Part shown: positions 19,150 through 29,044 of the stretch, one piece after another | Position numbering within the stretch: position 1 is the first letter of the stretch | Layout: each line of letters begins with the position of its first letter | Assembly: GCF_011046245.1 (NCBI RefSeq) | Contig: NZ_CP049241.1 | Location: 3,426,001 to 3,490,000 of the forward strand | DNA length: 64,000 nucleotides | Source of the DNA: Allorhizobium pseudoryzae | GTDB lineage: Bacteria; Pseudomonadota; Alphaproteobacteria; Rhizobiales; Rhizobiaceae | Direction: 5' to 3' | Position numbers and translations under genes: made by a program | Notes under the pieces: model-generated | Told to the model about the DNA's origin: nothing | Databases searched by the model: none | The model's input: the letters and a program-made list of their open reading frames with translations, nothing else

Positions 19150-19914
19150 ATGAATACACAGGCGACGCCCTCACCGCAGTTCTACCTGACGGCTCCGGCA
19201 GCGTGCCCCTACCTTTCCGGCGAGATGGAGCGGAAGGTTTTCACCCATCTTGTCGGTCCGCGGGCGGGCGAAATGAACGATCTGCTCACCCAGGGCGGGT
19301 TCCGACGGTCGCAGAACATCGCCTACCGCCCGGCCTGCGAGGGCTGTCGTGCCTGCGTGTCGGTCCGTATCCTGGCCGGCGAATTTGCGCTGAGCCGCAA
19401 CATGCGCCGCGTGTTGTCAGAAAACGATGATCTCGTCGGCACGATGAGTGCTGCCCAGCCGACCACCGAACAATTCGTCCTCTTCCGCAAATATCTCGAC
19501 GATCGCCATCAGCGCGGCGGCATGTCGGACATGTCGGCGCTCGATTATGCGATCATGGTGGAAGACACGCATGTCAACACGCGGCTCATCGAATACCGCA
19601 AGCGGGTGCCGGGTGCCGGCATCGGCGACCAGCCGAAGGGCGAACTGATTGCAGTGGCGCTGACCGACCTGATGAGCGACGGCGTGTCGATGGTCTATTC
19701 CTTCTTCAACCCGGCGCTGGAACGCCGCTCGCTCGGCACCTTCATGATCCTCGACCACATCCTGCGCACGCAACAGCTCGGCCTGCCGCATGTCTATCTC
19801 GGTTACTGGGTGAAGGGCTCGGCCAAGATGAACTACAAGACACGCTACCAGCCGCAGGAACACCTGACCCCGCGCGGCTGGGAACGGTATGCCGAGGATG
19901 GCAGCGAAGGGTGA
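19150..19914 (+). CDS. bpt: Aspartate/glutamate leucyltransferase (Bpt, N-end rule)
   Basis: 254 residues from the ATG at 19150. Bpt transfers Leu from Leu-tRNA to N-terminal Asp/Glu, creating a ClpS/ClpAP degradation signal. The N-terminal Cys cluster [18 protein letters not shown] and [16 protein letters not shown] is diagnostic of the ATE/Bpt group. The C-terminal [20 protein letters not shown] is the conserved acyltransferase end. Its stop lies 22 bases before the palindromic operator of the next module. Confidence 0.94.
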   Translation: MNTQATPSPQFYLTAPAACPYLSGEMERKVFTHLVGPRAGEMNDLLTQGGFRRSQNIAYRPACEGCRACVSVRILAGEFALSRNMRRVLSENDDLVGTMSAAQPTTEQFVLFRKYLDDRHQRGGMSDMSALDYAIMVEDTHVNTRLIEYRKRVPGAGIGDQPKGELIAVALTDLMSDGVSMVYSFFNPALERRSLGTFMILDHILRTQQLGLPHVYLGYWVKGSAKMNYKTRYQPQEHLTPRGWERYAEDGSEG

Positions 19915-19936
19915 GCGGATTGCTGCGGGCAGCGCG

Positions 19937-19963
19937 CCATGTTATAACCACGTTAGAACATGG
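19937..19963. promoter_or_regulatory. Palindromic operator of the AbrB/Doc module
   Basis: Arms CCATGTTATAAC and GTTAGAACATGG are inverted repeats with a single mismatch, separated by CAC. It ends nine bases before the antitoxin ATG. Size, symmetry and position are those of an autoregulatory operator bound by an AbrB-type dimer antitoxin. It may overlap the promoter (TATAAC inside the left arm). Confidence 0.8.
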
Positions 19964-19972
19964 AGCATCCTT

Positions 19973-20194
19973 ATGAACGTGACCGTGCGCAAGATTGGCA
20001 ATTCCGAAGGCATCATCATTCCGAAAGAGGTTCTTGATCGCTTGGGTGTACGAGCCGGCGATACGCTTGAGCTGAAGGAAGAGTCGGGTGTCGTGACCAT
20101 GCGACCGAGCGACGATGATTTTCAGCGTCAACTGGCTGCTGCAGAGTTCCTGATGGAAAAGTACAAGGTCGCTCTGAAAAAGCTCGCAGAATGA
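19973..20194 (+). CDS. AbrB/MazE-type antitoxin (partner of Doc-like toxin)
   Basis: 73 residues. The N-terminal swapped-hairpin DNA-binding fold is clear: MNVTVRKIGNSEGIIIPKEV then LDRLGVRAGDTLELKEESGV. The C-terminal part (FQRQLAAAEFLMEKYKVALK) would wrap the toxin. The stop overlaps the toxin start by four bases, and the palindrome at 19937-19963 is right upstream, so the pair is likely autoregulated. Open frame extends further upstream inside bpt but that is not real. Confidence 0.9.
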   Translation: MNVTVRKIGNSEGIIIPKEVLDRLGVRAGDTLELKEESGVVTMRPSDDDFQRQLAAAEFLMEKYKVALKKLAE

Positions 20195-20589
20195 GCGCCG
20201 TCCGTTTTCTTTCGGCTCCTCTCGTCATCGAACTCCAGAAGCGGCAAATTCTTCGCTTCGGCGGTGCAGACGGTCTACGTGATGTCGGGGCGCTGGAATC
20301 GGCCCTGGCGCGAGCAGTCAATCGTCATGCGTATGGCTGCGAAGATCTCATCGAGTTGGCAGCAGCCTATCTGTTCGGCCTGGCAAAAAACCACGCCTTC
20401 GTCGATGGCAACAAACGTATCGCCATCGTTGCTGCTGGTGTCTTCCTGATGGAAAATGGTCTGCTGGTGGAAACCAGCGATGGAGCCTTGTTCTCCTTCG
20501 TCCTGTCTGTTGCGGCAGGCGAAATCGATGAAGAGGGGGCGGCGCGCTTCCTGCGCGACCACACCGTGCCATATCCCTCAGAGGGCTGA
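20191..20589 (+). CDS. doc: Doc-like Fic-domain toxin (death on curing family)
   Basis: 132 residues. The Fic motif HAFVDGNKR (68-76) is intact, and the short all-helical length fits Doc, which phosphorylates EF-Tu, rather than the longer AMPylating Fic proteins. Overlaps the antitoxin by ATGA. The substrate is inferred from the family. Ends before parC, which points the other way. Confidence 0.9.
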   Translation: MSAVRFLSAPLVIELQKRQILRFGGADGLRDVGALESALARAVNRHAYGCEDLIELAAAYLFGLAKNHAFVDGNKRIAIVAAGVFLMENGLLVETSDGALFSFVLSVAAGEIDEEGAARFLRDHTVPYPSEG

Positions 20590-20611
20590 GCAAGGACCGG
20601 TCTTCCCACCC

Positions 20612-22870
20612 TCACCCGCTGAACTTGCCGCTGCGCGGAAAACCCTTCGGGACGGCGCGGCCGGCGGTGGCGCGGTCGCCCATCCATTCCAGAAGTTCGT
20701 CCTTGTTCTTGCTGAAGACGCGGCCGGCGGAATCTTCCCAGGTCAGACCGTCGGCCAGCGCAAAACATTTCGCGTCCGAAATGCCGCCATCCTTGTAGCG
20801 CTGCAGGCGGACACCCTTGCCGCGGCTCATTTCCGGCACCTGCGACAGCGGGAAAACCACCAGCTTGCGGTTTTCGCCGACGACGGCCAGATGATCGCCC
20901 GAGACGGGCACCACGAGCTTTGCCTCGTCCGGCATCGCCACGTTCATCACCTGCTTGCCCTTGCGGGTATTGGCGACGAGTTCCGTCTCCGGCACGATGA
21001 AGCCGTTGCCGGCGGTGGACGACATCAGCAGCTTGCGCGACGGATCATGGACAAAGGCGGTCAGCACGTCCTGGTCGTTTTCCATATCGACCATGATGCG
21101 GATCGGTTCGCCATGGCCGCGCCCGCCCGGCAGTTTGTCGGCGCCGAGCGTATAGGCCTTGCCGCCAGTGGTCAGCAGCAGAAGCTTGTCGGTGGTCTGC
21201 GCCGGGAAAGCGAGCTTCAGCGCATCGCCTTCCTTGAAGGTCAGGCTCGCGGTATCGGCGATGTGGCCCTTCAGCGCGCGGATCCAGCCCTTCTGGGAAA
21301 TCACGACGGTGATCGGTTCCTTTTCGATCATCGCCTGCTGGATCGCCTCGACATCGGCATCAGGCGCTTCGGCAAACTGCGTCAGGCGGGCAAACGGTTT
21401 GCCGCGGCCCTTGGCGAAGTTTTTGCGGACATCCTGGATCTCGTGCTCGATGACCTTCCACTGCTTGTCATCGGAGGCGAGCAGCGCCTCGATATCGGCC
21501 TTTTCCTGGCTCAGCTCATCGAATTCCTTGCGGATCTCGAACTCTTCCAGCTTGCGCAGGTTGCGCAGGCGCATGTTGAGGATGGCTTCGACCTGGATGT
21601 CAGTCAGATCCCACTTGGCGACCATCACCGGCTTCGGCTCGTCCTCTTCGCGGATGATGCGGATCACCTCATCGAGGTTGAGATAGGCGATCAGCAGGCC
21701 ACCGAGGATTTCCAGGCGCCGGTCGATCGCCGCCAGCCGGAAGCGCGAACGGCGGATCAGCACCTCCTTGCGGTGCTGCAGCCATTCCAGCAGAACCTCG
21801 TTCAGCGCCATCACCTTGGGCACGCGGCCCATGGAGAGCACGTTCATGTTCAGCGGAAAACGGCTTTCCAGCTCCGTCAGGCGGAACAGCGATTCCATCA
21901 GGAGCGTCGCATCGACGGTGCGGCTCTTCGGCACCAGCACGACGCGGATGTCTTCGGCCGATTCGTCGCGGACATCTTCCAGCAGCGGCAGCTTGCGGGC
22001 GACGAGAAGCTCGGCGATCTTTTCGATCAGCCGCGACTTCTGCACCTGGTAGGGAATTTCGGAGATGACGATCTGGTAACCGCCGCGGCCGAGATCCTCC
22101 GTCTCCCACTTGGCGCGCACGCGAAAACCGCCGCGGCCGGTCTTGTAGGCTTCGATGATCTGCTCGCGGCTGTCGATGATGATGCCGCCGGTCGGCATGT
22201 CGGGGCCGGGAACGAATTCGACCAGCTTTTCGACGGGCGCATCCGGATGGCGGATCAGGTGCAGCGCGGCATCGCAAAGTTCATGGGCATTGTGCGGCGG
22301 GATAGACGTGGCCATGCCGACCGCGATGCCCGACGCGCCGTTGGCGAGCAGGTTCGGGAAGGCGCCCGGCAGAACCGTCGGCTCCTCGTCTTCCTCGTTG
22401 TAGGTCGGGCGGAAATCGACCGCATCCTGATCGACGCCTTCGAGCAGCAGCGCCGCCACATCGGTCATGCGCGCTTCGGTGTATCGATAGGCGGCGGCGC
22501 TATCGCCATCGATGTTGCCGAAATTCCCCTGACCATCGACGACCGGATAGCGCTGCGAGAAATCCTGGGCGAGACGCACCAGCGCATCATAGACCGACTG
22601 GTCGCCATGCGGATGGAACTTACCGATCACGTCACCGACGATACGGGCGCACTTCTTGAATGCGGAATTCGGGCGGATGCCCATCTCGCTCATGGCGTGG
22701 ATGATGCGCCGATGCACCGGCTTTAACCCGTCGCGCACGTCGGGCAGCGCCCGGTGCATGATGGTCGACAGCGCGTAGGCGAGGTAACGCTCTTCCAGCG
22801 CCGCCTTCAGATCGACCGGCAGAATATTGTCGTCGCCGTCACCGGGCGGAGGTGTCACAGTCTGTCCCAT
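20612..22870 (-). CDS. parC: DNA topoisomerase IV subunit A
   Basis: 752 residues. The N-terminal breakage-reunion domain is evident: [20 protein letters not shown] and [24 protein letters not shown] sequence ([16 protein letters not shown]), then the active-site Tyr in [12 protein letters not shown]. This is the fluoroquinolone-resistance region; the [14 protein letters not shown] segment has Gln at the position where E. coli ParC has Ser80-Ala, which should be checked by alignment. The C-terminal beta-pinwheel is present, including [20 protein letters not shown]. Decatenates daughter chromosomes together with ParE (not in this window). Confidence 0.96.
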   Translation of the reverse strand: MGQTVTPPPGDGDDNILPVDLKAALEERYLAYALSTIMHRALPDVRDGLKPVHRRIIHAMSEMGIRPNSAFKKCARIVGDVIGKFHPHGDQSVYDALVRLAQDFSQRYPVVDGQGNFGNIDGDSAAAYRYTEARMTDVAALLLEGVDQDAVDFRPTYNEEDEEPTVLPGAFPNLLANGASGIAVGMATSIPPHNAHELCDAALHLIRHPDAPVEKLVEFVPGPDMPTGGIIIDSREQIIEAYKTGRGGFRVRAKWETEDLGRGGYQIVISEIPYQVQKSRLIEKIAELLVARKLPLLEDVRDESAEDIRVVLVPKSRTVDATLLMESLFRLTELESRFPLNMNVLSMGRVPKVMALNEVLLEWLQHRKEVLIRRSRFRLAAIDRRLEILGGLLIAYLNLDEVIRIIREEDEPKPVMVAKWDLTDIQVEAILNMRLRNLRKLEEFEIRKEFDELSQEKADIEALLASDDKQWKVIEHEIQDVRKNFAKGRGKPFARLTQFAEAPDADVEAIQQAMIEKEPITVVISQKGWIRALKGHIADTASLTFKEGDALKLAFPAQTTDKLLLLTTGGKAYTLGADKLPGGRGHGEPIRIMVDMENDQDVLTAFVHDPSRKLLMSSTAGNGFIVPETELVANTRKGKQVMNVAMPDEAKLVVPVSGDHLAVVGENRKLVVFPLSQVPEMSRGKGVRLQRYKDGGISDAKCFALADGLTWEDSAGRVFSKNKDELLEWMGDRATAGRAVPKGFPRSGKFSG

Positions 22871-23058
22871 GGGGCTTGACTACCGGAAAGCCTGATTCCC
22901 GGCAACAAAGCGGGCGAAACGGCCTGTGGATGAGCGGCATTCACGCCATGCTTCGCTCACATTTCTTCCATGGATCTCCCATAGACGTTTTTTAATCCGC
23001 GCATATAACATGCAGATCAGTTGATAACAGCGGCCGAGGCGGCTGCAGGAGGACCCCG

Positions 23059-24249
23059 ATGTTCCGTACCCGATCCAGCCGGCTTCTGTGGGCCGGCGTC
23101 ACCCTTGCTCTCGTTTCGTCGCCCGCCTTTGCGCTCGACGGACAGGATCTCCTGCGCAAGATCACCGCGGCCGCCAATCTGCAGCCCGGCAACCTGGAGG
23201 CAGCCAGTGTCGATGTGACCGGCGCAAATGTTGTGCTGAAGGGCGTGTCGCTCGGCGATGCCAAGGGCGGAGAACGCGTCACCGTCGGCGACATCCTGCT
23301 GGAGGACGTTCAGGAGGAAAGTGACGGCGGGTATTCGATCACCCGCGTGACCTTCCCGAACGTCAATTTCAGCGAGAAGGAAACGACGATCACCGCGAGC
23401 GACATGAAGCTGACGAATGTCCTCGTGCCGGGCGATGCCACCAAGGGCACAATCGATTCGCTGCTGTTTTATGAAGAGGCGAGCACCGGTCCGGTTTCGG
23501 TGACCGTCGCCGGCAAGCAGGTGGCCGGCATCAGCCGCACCACATTTACCATGGAACGGGCGGACGACAATTCCGGCATCGGTTTCGACGGCGCCGTGGA
23601 AGGCATTTCGGCGGACCTGAGCTCGATCGACGATCCGAAATCCCGCGAGGCCATCGACAGCCTCGGCCTCACCAAGCTCGACGGCAAGATGACCATGCAG
23701 GGCAGCTGGGACCTGGAGCCCGGCACCATCAATGTCGATGAATACGCCTTCGATTTCACCAATGTCGGCCGCCTGAACCTGTCGTTCAGCCTCTCCGGCT
23801 ACACGATGTCCTTCATCAAGTCGCTGCAGGAAACCGCCAAGGCGGCGGAGGCCAATCCGAACAAGGAAGCGGCCCAGCAGGCGGCGGGGCTTGCCATGCT
23901 CGGCCTTCTGCAGCAGCTGACCTTCAACAGCGCCGAAATCAGCTTCGAGGACTCCGGCCTCACCAATCGCGGCCTTTCCTATGCGGGCAAGACGCAAGGG
24001 GTCTCCGGCGACCAGATGGCGATGATGGTGAAGGGCATGGCGCCGCTGATGCTGGCGCAACTCAACATTCCCTCCCTGCAGAACAGCCTGTCGGCGGCGA
24101 TCAACACCTTCATCGACAATCCGAAGAATTTCACCATCTCCGCCGAACCGGCAAACCCGATCCCGCTGCCGATGATCATCGGCACGGCGCAGGCGGCCCC
24201 CAACACGCTGCCGGAGATGCTCGGCGTGACGGTCACGGCCAACCAGTAA
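23059..24249 (+). CDS. Exported protein of unknown function
   Basis: 396 residues with GCAGGAGG just upstream of the ATG. A signal peptide ends near SSPAFA. The mature protein repeatedly uses beta-rich segments (ASVDVTGANVVLKGVSLGD, FPNVNFSEKETTITASDMK), then an Ala/Gln-rich helical stretch near 260-290, and a C-terminus with PIPLPMIIGTAQAAPNTLPE. There are no Cys residues or catalytic motif that I recognise. It is probably periplasmic or outer-membrane linked. A strong terminator follows. Monocistronic and divergent from parC. Confidence 0.85.
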   Translation: MFRTRSSRLLWAGVTLALVSSPAFALDGQDLLRKITAAANLQPGNLEAASVDVTGANVVLKGVSLGDAKGGERVTVGDILLEDVQEESDGGYSITRVTFPNVNFSEKETTITASDMKLTNVLVPGDATKGTIDSLLFYEEASTGPVSVTVAGKQVAGISRTTFTMERADDNSGIGFDGAVEGISADLSSIDDPKSREAIDSLGLTKLDGKMTMQGSWDLEPGTINVDEYAFDFTNVGRLNLSFSLSGYTMSFIKSLQETAKAAEANPNKEAAQQAAGLAMLGLLQQLTFNSAEISFEDSGLTNRGLSYAGKTQGVSGDQMAMMVKGMAPLMLAQLNIPSLQNSLSAAINTFIDNPKNFTISAEPANPIPLPMIIGTAQAAPNTLPEMLGVTVTANQ

Positions 24250-24270
24250 TCCAAATACCTCTTCGAACAG

Positions 24271-24303
24271 AAAGGCCGGAGCATTGCGAGTGCTCCGGCC
24301 TTT
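24271..24303. terminator. Intrinsic terminator between convergent genes
   Basis: A 13-bp inverted repeat, AAAGGCCGGAGCA and TGCTCCGGCCTTT, around TTGCGAG and followed by a T-rich run. It ends the exported-protein gene and can also serve the SulP gene from the other side. Confidence 0.88.
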
Positions 24304-24332
24304 TGTTTGTTTCTCTGATGATGCCTGCCGGT

Positions 24333-25811
24333 TCAATGCGCCGATGCGGAAAGCGCGGCATGCTCCTTGTCGTGCAGGGCATAACGGTCGATCATGCGGC
24401 TGCTCGCTTCGTTCAGCCCCTTCACATGCACCTCCACCCCGTGACGGCGGAATTTCAAGACCACCTGGTCGAGCGCGCCGACGGCGGAAATGTCCCAGAG
24501 ATGGGCTTCCGACACATCGATGGTGACGGCCTCGAGGCTTTCGGCAAAATCGAAGGCGGCAACCAAACCTTCCGTCGAGGCAAAGAAGATCTCGCCATCC
24601 ACGCGGTACGTGCGGTGACGGCCATCGAGGGTCGAGCGAACATGGAAGAGGTTCGCCACCTTGCCGGCAAAAAATATGCCGGAGAGCAGCACGCCGGCAA
24701 GAACACCGAGCGAGAGGTCATGGGTCGCAACCACCGTGACCACCGTGGCCAGCATCACGATGGACGAGGAGAGCGGATTGCTCTTCAGTTCCGGGATCGA
24801 GCGCCAGGAGAAGGTGCCGATCGACACCATGATCATGATCGCAACGAGGGCCGCCATCGGGATGATCTTCACGATGTCATCCAGCACCAGGATCAGGAAC
24901 AGCAGGAAGGCGCCGGCGACGAAGGTCGAGAGCCGCCCCCTGCCGCCCGACGAGATGTTGATGACGGACTGACCGATCATCGCGCAACCGCCCATGCCGC
25001 CGATCAGGCCAGACGCAATGTTGCTGGCACCCTGGCCGATGCATTCCTGGCTCTTGGAACTCGTCGTATCCGTCATGTCATCGACGATGCGGGCCGTCAG
25101 CAGCGATTCGAGCAGGCCGACGGCGGCAAGCGCTGCCGAATAGGGAAAGATGATCTGAAGCGTTTCCCAGGTGAACGGCAGCTGCGGCAGGGCAAAAATC
25201 GGCAGGCTGGAGGGCAGTTCGCCGAGATCGCCGACGGTGCGCAGATCAAGCCCGCCATAGAGCGAGACGAGCGTCAGCACGACGATCGCAACGAGAGGCG
25301 ACGGGATCACCTTCGTGACATAGGGAAACAGGTAGATGATCGCGAGGCCGGCGGCGATCATCACATAGGTCACGACGGGAACGCCGATCAGTTCCGGCAA
25401 CTGCGCCATGAAGATCAGGATCGCCAGCGCGTTGACGAAGCCGGTCATCACCGATTTCGACACGAAGCGCATGACGCGGCCGAGCTTGGCAAGGCCCGCC
25501 AGGATCTGCAGAAGCCCCATCAGAAGCGTGGCGGCAAACAGATATTGCAGGCCGTGTTCCTTGACGAGGGTCACCATCAGGACGGCGGTGGCGGCAGTGG
25601 CCGCCGAGATCATGCCGGGACGCCCGCCGGTAAAGGCGGAGACGCAGGCAATCGCAAAGGAGGCGAACAGGCCCACCTTGGGATCGACACCGGCAATGAC
25701 CGAAAAGCCGATCGCTTCCGGAATGAGCGCCAGCGCAACGACGATACCGGACAGGACATCGCCCCGAATGTTGGAAAACCATTCGCGGCGGTAGGTAGAA
25801 AAAGACATCAT
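24333..25811 (-). CDS. SulP-family anion transporter with STAS domain
   Basis: 492 residues. The SulP signature [20 protein letters not shown] is near residues 22-41, followed by about ten membrane helices. A cytoplasmic STAS domain occupies the last roughly 110 residues ([20 protein letters not shown]). Family members import sulfate, bicarbonate or dicarboxylates; the substrate cannot be decided here. The Met-Met start at 25811/25808 leaves either choice. No partner carbonic anhydrase is adjacent. Confidence 0.93.
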   Translation of the reverse strand: MMSFSTYRREWFSNIRGDVLSGIVVALALIPEAIGFSVIAGVDPKVGLFASFAIACVSAFTGGRPGMISAATAATAVLMVTLVKEHGLQYLFAATLLMGLLQILAGLAKLGRVMRFVSKSVMTGFVNALAILIFMAQLPELIGVPVVTYVMIAAGLAIIYLFPYVTKVIPSPLVAIVVLTLVSLYGGLDLRTVGDLGELPSSLPIFALPQLPFTWETLQIIFPYSAALAAVGLLESLLTARIVDDMTDTTSSKSQECIGQGASNIASGLIGGMGGCAMIGQSVINISSGGRGRLSTFVAGAFLLFLILVLDDIVKIIPMAALVAIMIMVSIGTFSWRSIPELKSNPLSSSIVMLATVVTVVATHDLSLGVLAGVLLSGIFFAGKVANLFHVRSTLDGRHRTYRVDGEIFFASTEGLVAAFDFAESLEAVTIDVSEAHLWDISAVGALDQVVLKFRRHGVEVHVKGLNEASSRMIDRYALHDKEHAALSASAH

Positions 25812-26057
25812 AGGAGTTCAATTCGCAAAAGAAATGCATCGGCCGGGAGGACAAATCCAGGTCAGATGGGGCAGATGCTTTGCGTTATCCGGCGGATCGG
25901 CGGCCGGAAGAGCCACCCGGGGATCGCACCCGGGTCCAGGTGATGTCTTGCTCTTAGCCAAAAAATTGCTGCAGCGCAATTGACGTGCGGACTATTGACC
26001 GGGCAAGCGCATAAGTTAAACCTCGGCTCACTTGCAGGCTCCACTACACAGAGGACA

Positions 26058-27497
26058 ATGGACGCGATGCTCCAATGGCTTTCCAGGCCCGTTTCCTACA
26101 CGGAGCATCTTGGCGATCATCATTTCGAACCGGCCCATGCGGATTTCTATTCAGGTCCGCCCGGCAAGCCGATCCGTCAATTGCTGCAGGCGCGCTCCGA
26201 TTTCCTGTCGATCTGGCGACAAGGCGATTTTTCCGAGCATATCAGCACGGTGAAGATCCTCGGACGGCAGGTCGTCGTCGTCAACTCGCCGGAATGGATC
26301 CGCTATGTCGTGGCCAAACGGCATGACAATTACGAGCGCAAGTCGCCGCAGATGCGCCGTGCGCTCGAATATCTACTGGGTGACGGCCTCTTCATTTCCG
26401 ACAAGGAGACCTGGAAACAGCGCCGCCCGCTGGTGTCCGACATCGTCCACAAGAACCGGGTGCCGGCCTTCGGGCCGATCATGACGGGAACCACCGGCGA
26501 ACTCGTGCAGCGCTGGACGAGCCTGGGAGACGGCGCCGAGGTCAATGTGCTCTTCGAAATGGCGGGGCTGACGGCGGAGATCATTTCGCGCAGCGTGTTC
26601 GGCAACGATCTCGGCCACGAGAGCGCGCAGGCGGTGACCGACGGGTTCAGCAGCTACCAGTCGCTGATCGATTCAGTGAATATCGGCTATTTTCTCGGCG
26701 CCGACGACGGGCTTCCCGTGCTGCGCACCCCCTCGCTGCGCCGGTCGGTCAAAAAGATCCACCGGATCATCGACAAGGTGATCGAGGACCATCTCGCTGG
26801 CCACGGCGACAACAATTCGATGGTGGACCTCTTGATCCGCCGGCAGCAGAAGAGCCCGGAACTCGGCCTGGATGTCGTGGCATTGCGTAACGAAGCCGCA
26901 ACGATCTTCATGGCTGGCCACGAAACCACCGCAGCGACGCTGACCTGGGCCTGGTATCTCCTGTCGTCAGCGCGCTGGGTGGAGGACGCGGTGCATCAGG
27001 AAATCCAAACCGTCTGCGGCACGCGCGCGCCGACGGTCGAGGACGTGCCGAACCTCAACTGGTGCCGCGCTGTCATCGAAGAGACGCTGCGGCTTTATCC
27101 GCCGGTGCCGATCCTGGCACGCCAGGCGACGGCGGCCGATCAGGTGGGGCATGTGGCGGTGGAACGGGCAGCCCTGATCATGATCGTGCCCTGGCTTTTG
27201 CACCGCACCGAAAGCCTGTTTGCCGACCCGCATCTCTTCAAGCCGGAACGCTTCCTCGGCAGCGAACGGCCGACGCCTTACAGCTACATTCCCTTCGCCG
27301 CCGGTCCGCGTGTCTGCCCCGGCCTACAGTTCGGCCTGTCGGAGGCGATCCTGTGCCTTGCGACACTGGCGCAGCATTTTCGCGTGCGGGTCAAACCGGG
27401 TCATACGGTAGAGCCGCAGTGCCGCCTGACGCTGAGGCCGCGCGGGGGACTGCCGGTCATCCTGCACCGCCGCACCACCGGAGCCTCTGGCCCATGA
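26058..27497 (+). CDS. Cytochrome P450
   Basis: 479 residues from the ATG at 26058 (GAGG at 26051-26054); 26067 is a possible alternative. The I-helix oxygen-activation motif is AGHETTAATLTW, the ExxR motif is EETLRLYPPVP, and the haem-Cys loop is FAAGPRVCPGL with Cys420. No membrane anchor, so a soluble bacterial P450 that needs separate redox partners, none of which is nearby. Substrate unknown. Its stop overlaps the start of a lipid-A-type acyltransferase gene by four bases (ATGA), a strong hint that the two act together, perhaps on a fatty-acyl or polyketide-like substrate. Confidence 0.93.
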   Translation: MDAMLQWLSRPVSYTEHLGDHHFEPAHADFYSGPPGKPIRQLLQARSDFLSIWRQGDFSEHISTVKILGRQVVVVNSPEWIRYVVAKRHDNYERKSPQMRRALEYLLGDGLFISDKETWKQRRPLVSDIVHKNRVPAFGPIMTGTTGELVQRWTSLGDGAEVNVLFEMAGLTAEIISRSVFGNDLGHESAQAVTDGFSSYQSLIDSVNIGYFLGADDGLPVLRTPSLRRSVKKIHRIIDKVIEDHLAGHGDNNSMVDLLIRRQQKSPELGLDVVALRNEAATIFMAGHETTAATLTWAWYLLSSARWVEDAVHQEIQTVCGTRAPTVEDVPNLNWCRAVIEETLRLYPPVPILARQATAADQVGHVAVERAALIMIVPWLLHRTESLFADPHLFKPERFLGSERPTPYSYIPFAAGPRVCPGLQFGLSEAILCLATLAQHFRVRVKPGHTVEPQCRLTLRPRGGLPVILHRRTTGASGP

Positions 27498-28489
27498 CGA
27501 AGGCCGATCCGCCCCCTGTTCTGCCGAAACGAAAGGCGTGGCGGTTCGTCTCTCCGTCCGCCCCTCGCCTCTCGGCACTTTTGGGCGATGCTCCGGAACG
27601 CAAAGCCTTCCTCCGCTACTGGCTCACCGACAACATCTGGAACGGCCTGCATCTTTCAACCTTCTATGCGCTGCGGCTGATGCCGATGGATCTGGTGTCG
27701 CGCTTCGGGGCCGCTCTCGGTCGCTTTGCCATTCCGAGATTCCACAAGGTGGCCGCCGGTCGGGCGCGGGACACGATGGAAGCCTTGCGCCCAGCCCGGG
27801 ATGCCGCCGAGCGGGAAGCACGCTTCGATGCCTATTGCGCGGCACAGGGACGGCTGATGACCGAATTTGCTGTCGTCACCCGCATCGCCCGGCACCCGGA
27901 CCGGCTGATCGTCAACAATGTCGAACGGGTCGTGGATGCAGCCAAACGTGGACCGCTGATCATGGTCGGCATGCATCTCGGAAACTGGGAGATCGGTCCG
28001 ATCGTGATGCGCCGGATCGGGCTGCAGCCCTATGCGATGTATGTACCACCCGCCGGGCGGGCCAAGGCCTGGATTGCGGAGCGGGTCCGGCAGAAGGCGG
28101 GTCTGCGTTTCATCCCGCCTGGCATGCAGGGCGTTCGCCCCGCGCTCAGCATTTTGAAGAGCGGCGGCGTCGTTTCGATCTTCTGCGACGAAGCTTTTGG
28201 CGGGCGTATTCGAGGCCCGTTCTTCGGTCGTCCGCCGCATCTGGAGGGTAACCTGGCGCTTGCGGTGCGGCTGGCGCGGATGACCGGAGCAACGCTGTGT
28301 CCATGGTACACGCGGCGGGGTGAGGATTTCCGCTTCACGCTGCAATTCCTCGATCCCGTCTGCCTGCCGAAGGAACCGCCCGGACCGGATGACCTGATGC
28401 GGGATGTGACACGGCTGAGCGCGGTGTTGGAACCGGTGATTGCCGAAAACGCTGTCCAGTGGTTTTTCGTGGACAGCATGCTTCAATGA
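27494..28489 (+). CDS. LpxL/HtrB-like acyltransferase (lysophospholipid acyltransferase family)
   Basis: 331 residues. The acyltransferase motif HLGNWE (HX4E, His near 161) sits in MVGMHLGNWEIGPIVM, followed by GVVSIFCDEAFGGRIRGPFF, matching the LpxL/LpxM superfamily. Those enzymes add secondary acyl chains to lipid A, but distant members act on other lipids. There is no obvious N-terminal membrane helix as in LpxL. Translationally coupled to the upstream P450, so it may acylate the P450's product or supply its substrate. It is not next to other lipid-A genes. Confidence 0.88.
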   Translation: MTKADPPPVLPKRKAWRFVSPSAPRLSALLGDAPERKAFLRYWLTDNIWNGLHLSTFYALRLMPMDLVSRFGAALGRFAIPRFHKVAAGRARDTMEALRPARDAAEREARFDAYCAAQGRLMTEFAVVTRIARHPDRLIVNNVERVVDAAKRGPLIMVGMHLGNWEIGPIVMRRIGLQPYAMYVPPAGRAKAWIAERVRQKAGLRFIPPGMQGVRPALSILKSGGVVSIFCDEAFGGRIRGPFFGRPPHLEGNLALAVRLARMTGATLCPWYTRRGEDFRFTLQFLDPVCLPKEPPGPDDLMRDVTRLSAVLEPVIAENAVQWFFVDSMLQ

Positions 28490-28537
28490 TCTGGCGACCG
28501 CGTATCAAACGCGGCCCGGACGCGATGCTTGAACCTA

Positions 28538-28568
28538 TGCGGGAGAAGGCAGGTTTGCCCCTCCCGCA
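28538..28568. terminator. Hairpin terminator between acyltransferase and DUF1236 genes
   Basis: Arms TGCGGGAG and CTCCCGCA with an inner pair GGCA/TGCC form a strong stem between two convergent genes. The following bases (CAAAGAGAC) lack a long T-tract, so it may be mildly efficient. Confidence 0.6.
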
Positions 28569-28582
28569 AAGAGACTATAGGA

Positions 28583-28927
28583 TCAATCCAGAACCTGGAT
28601 CACTTCGCGGGTCTGCGGATCGACGACGACGCGGCGTTCGTTGACGATGGTGTAGGCGTAGTTGCCGTAACCGTCGATGACGTGGGTTTCGACGTTCTGC
28701 GGCAGGACGCGGCCGACGAGGACATCGCCCTCATAGCTGACGGAGGGGACCTGCTGCTTCATCACATAGGTGCGCACTTCGGCGGGGGCTTCGCGCACGA
28801 CGACGGCGCCCGGTGGTGGCGGGGCGGGTTCGGTGACGATCACGGTGGATTGGGCAAAGGCGGCGGTCGAGATGAAAAGGGCCGCCGATGCGGCCGCGAC
28901 GCGCTTGAACATGAGGGTCTTCAGCAT
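28583..28927 (-). CDS. DUF1236 domain exported protein
   Basis: 114 residues. A signal peptide (MLKTLMFKRVAAASAALFIS to AAFA) is followed by a Pro-rich spacer (EPAPPPPGAVV) and a small domain with VGRVLPQNVETHVIDGYGNY and YTIVNERRVVVDPQTREVIQ, which matches DUF1236. Such proteins are common in rhizobia and may be periplasmic. Function unknown. Confidence 0.85.
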   Translation of the reverse strand: MLKTLMFKRVAAASAALFISTAAFAQSTVIVTEPAPPPPGAVVVREAPAEVRTYVMKQQVPSVSYEGDVLVGRVLPQNVETHVIDGYGNYAYTIVNERRVVVDPQTREVIQVLD

Positions 28928-29044
28928 TGTGCTCTCCTCGGGCGTTGATGCTGGCGTGACAATGCCCTGCCCTGGAGATGGTTCCGCGGAACGCGCGCTG
29001 ACGCTCCGCGGAGAGGTGTGGTTTAGGAGCCTCGACAGAGGGCC

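Noticed and set aside
20456..22726. Long open frame opposite parC
   Set aside because: No recognisable domain, composition typical of an antisense shadow, and parC is unambiguous.
23017..24336. Minus-strand frame opposite the exported protein gene
   Set aside because: The plus-strand gene has an SD, signal peptide and terminator; the minus frame is Arg/His-rich without features.
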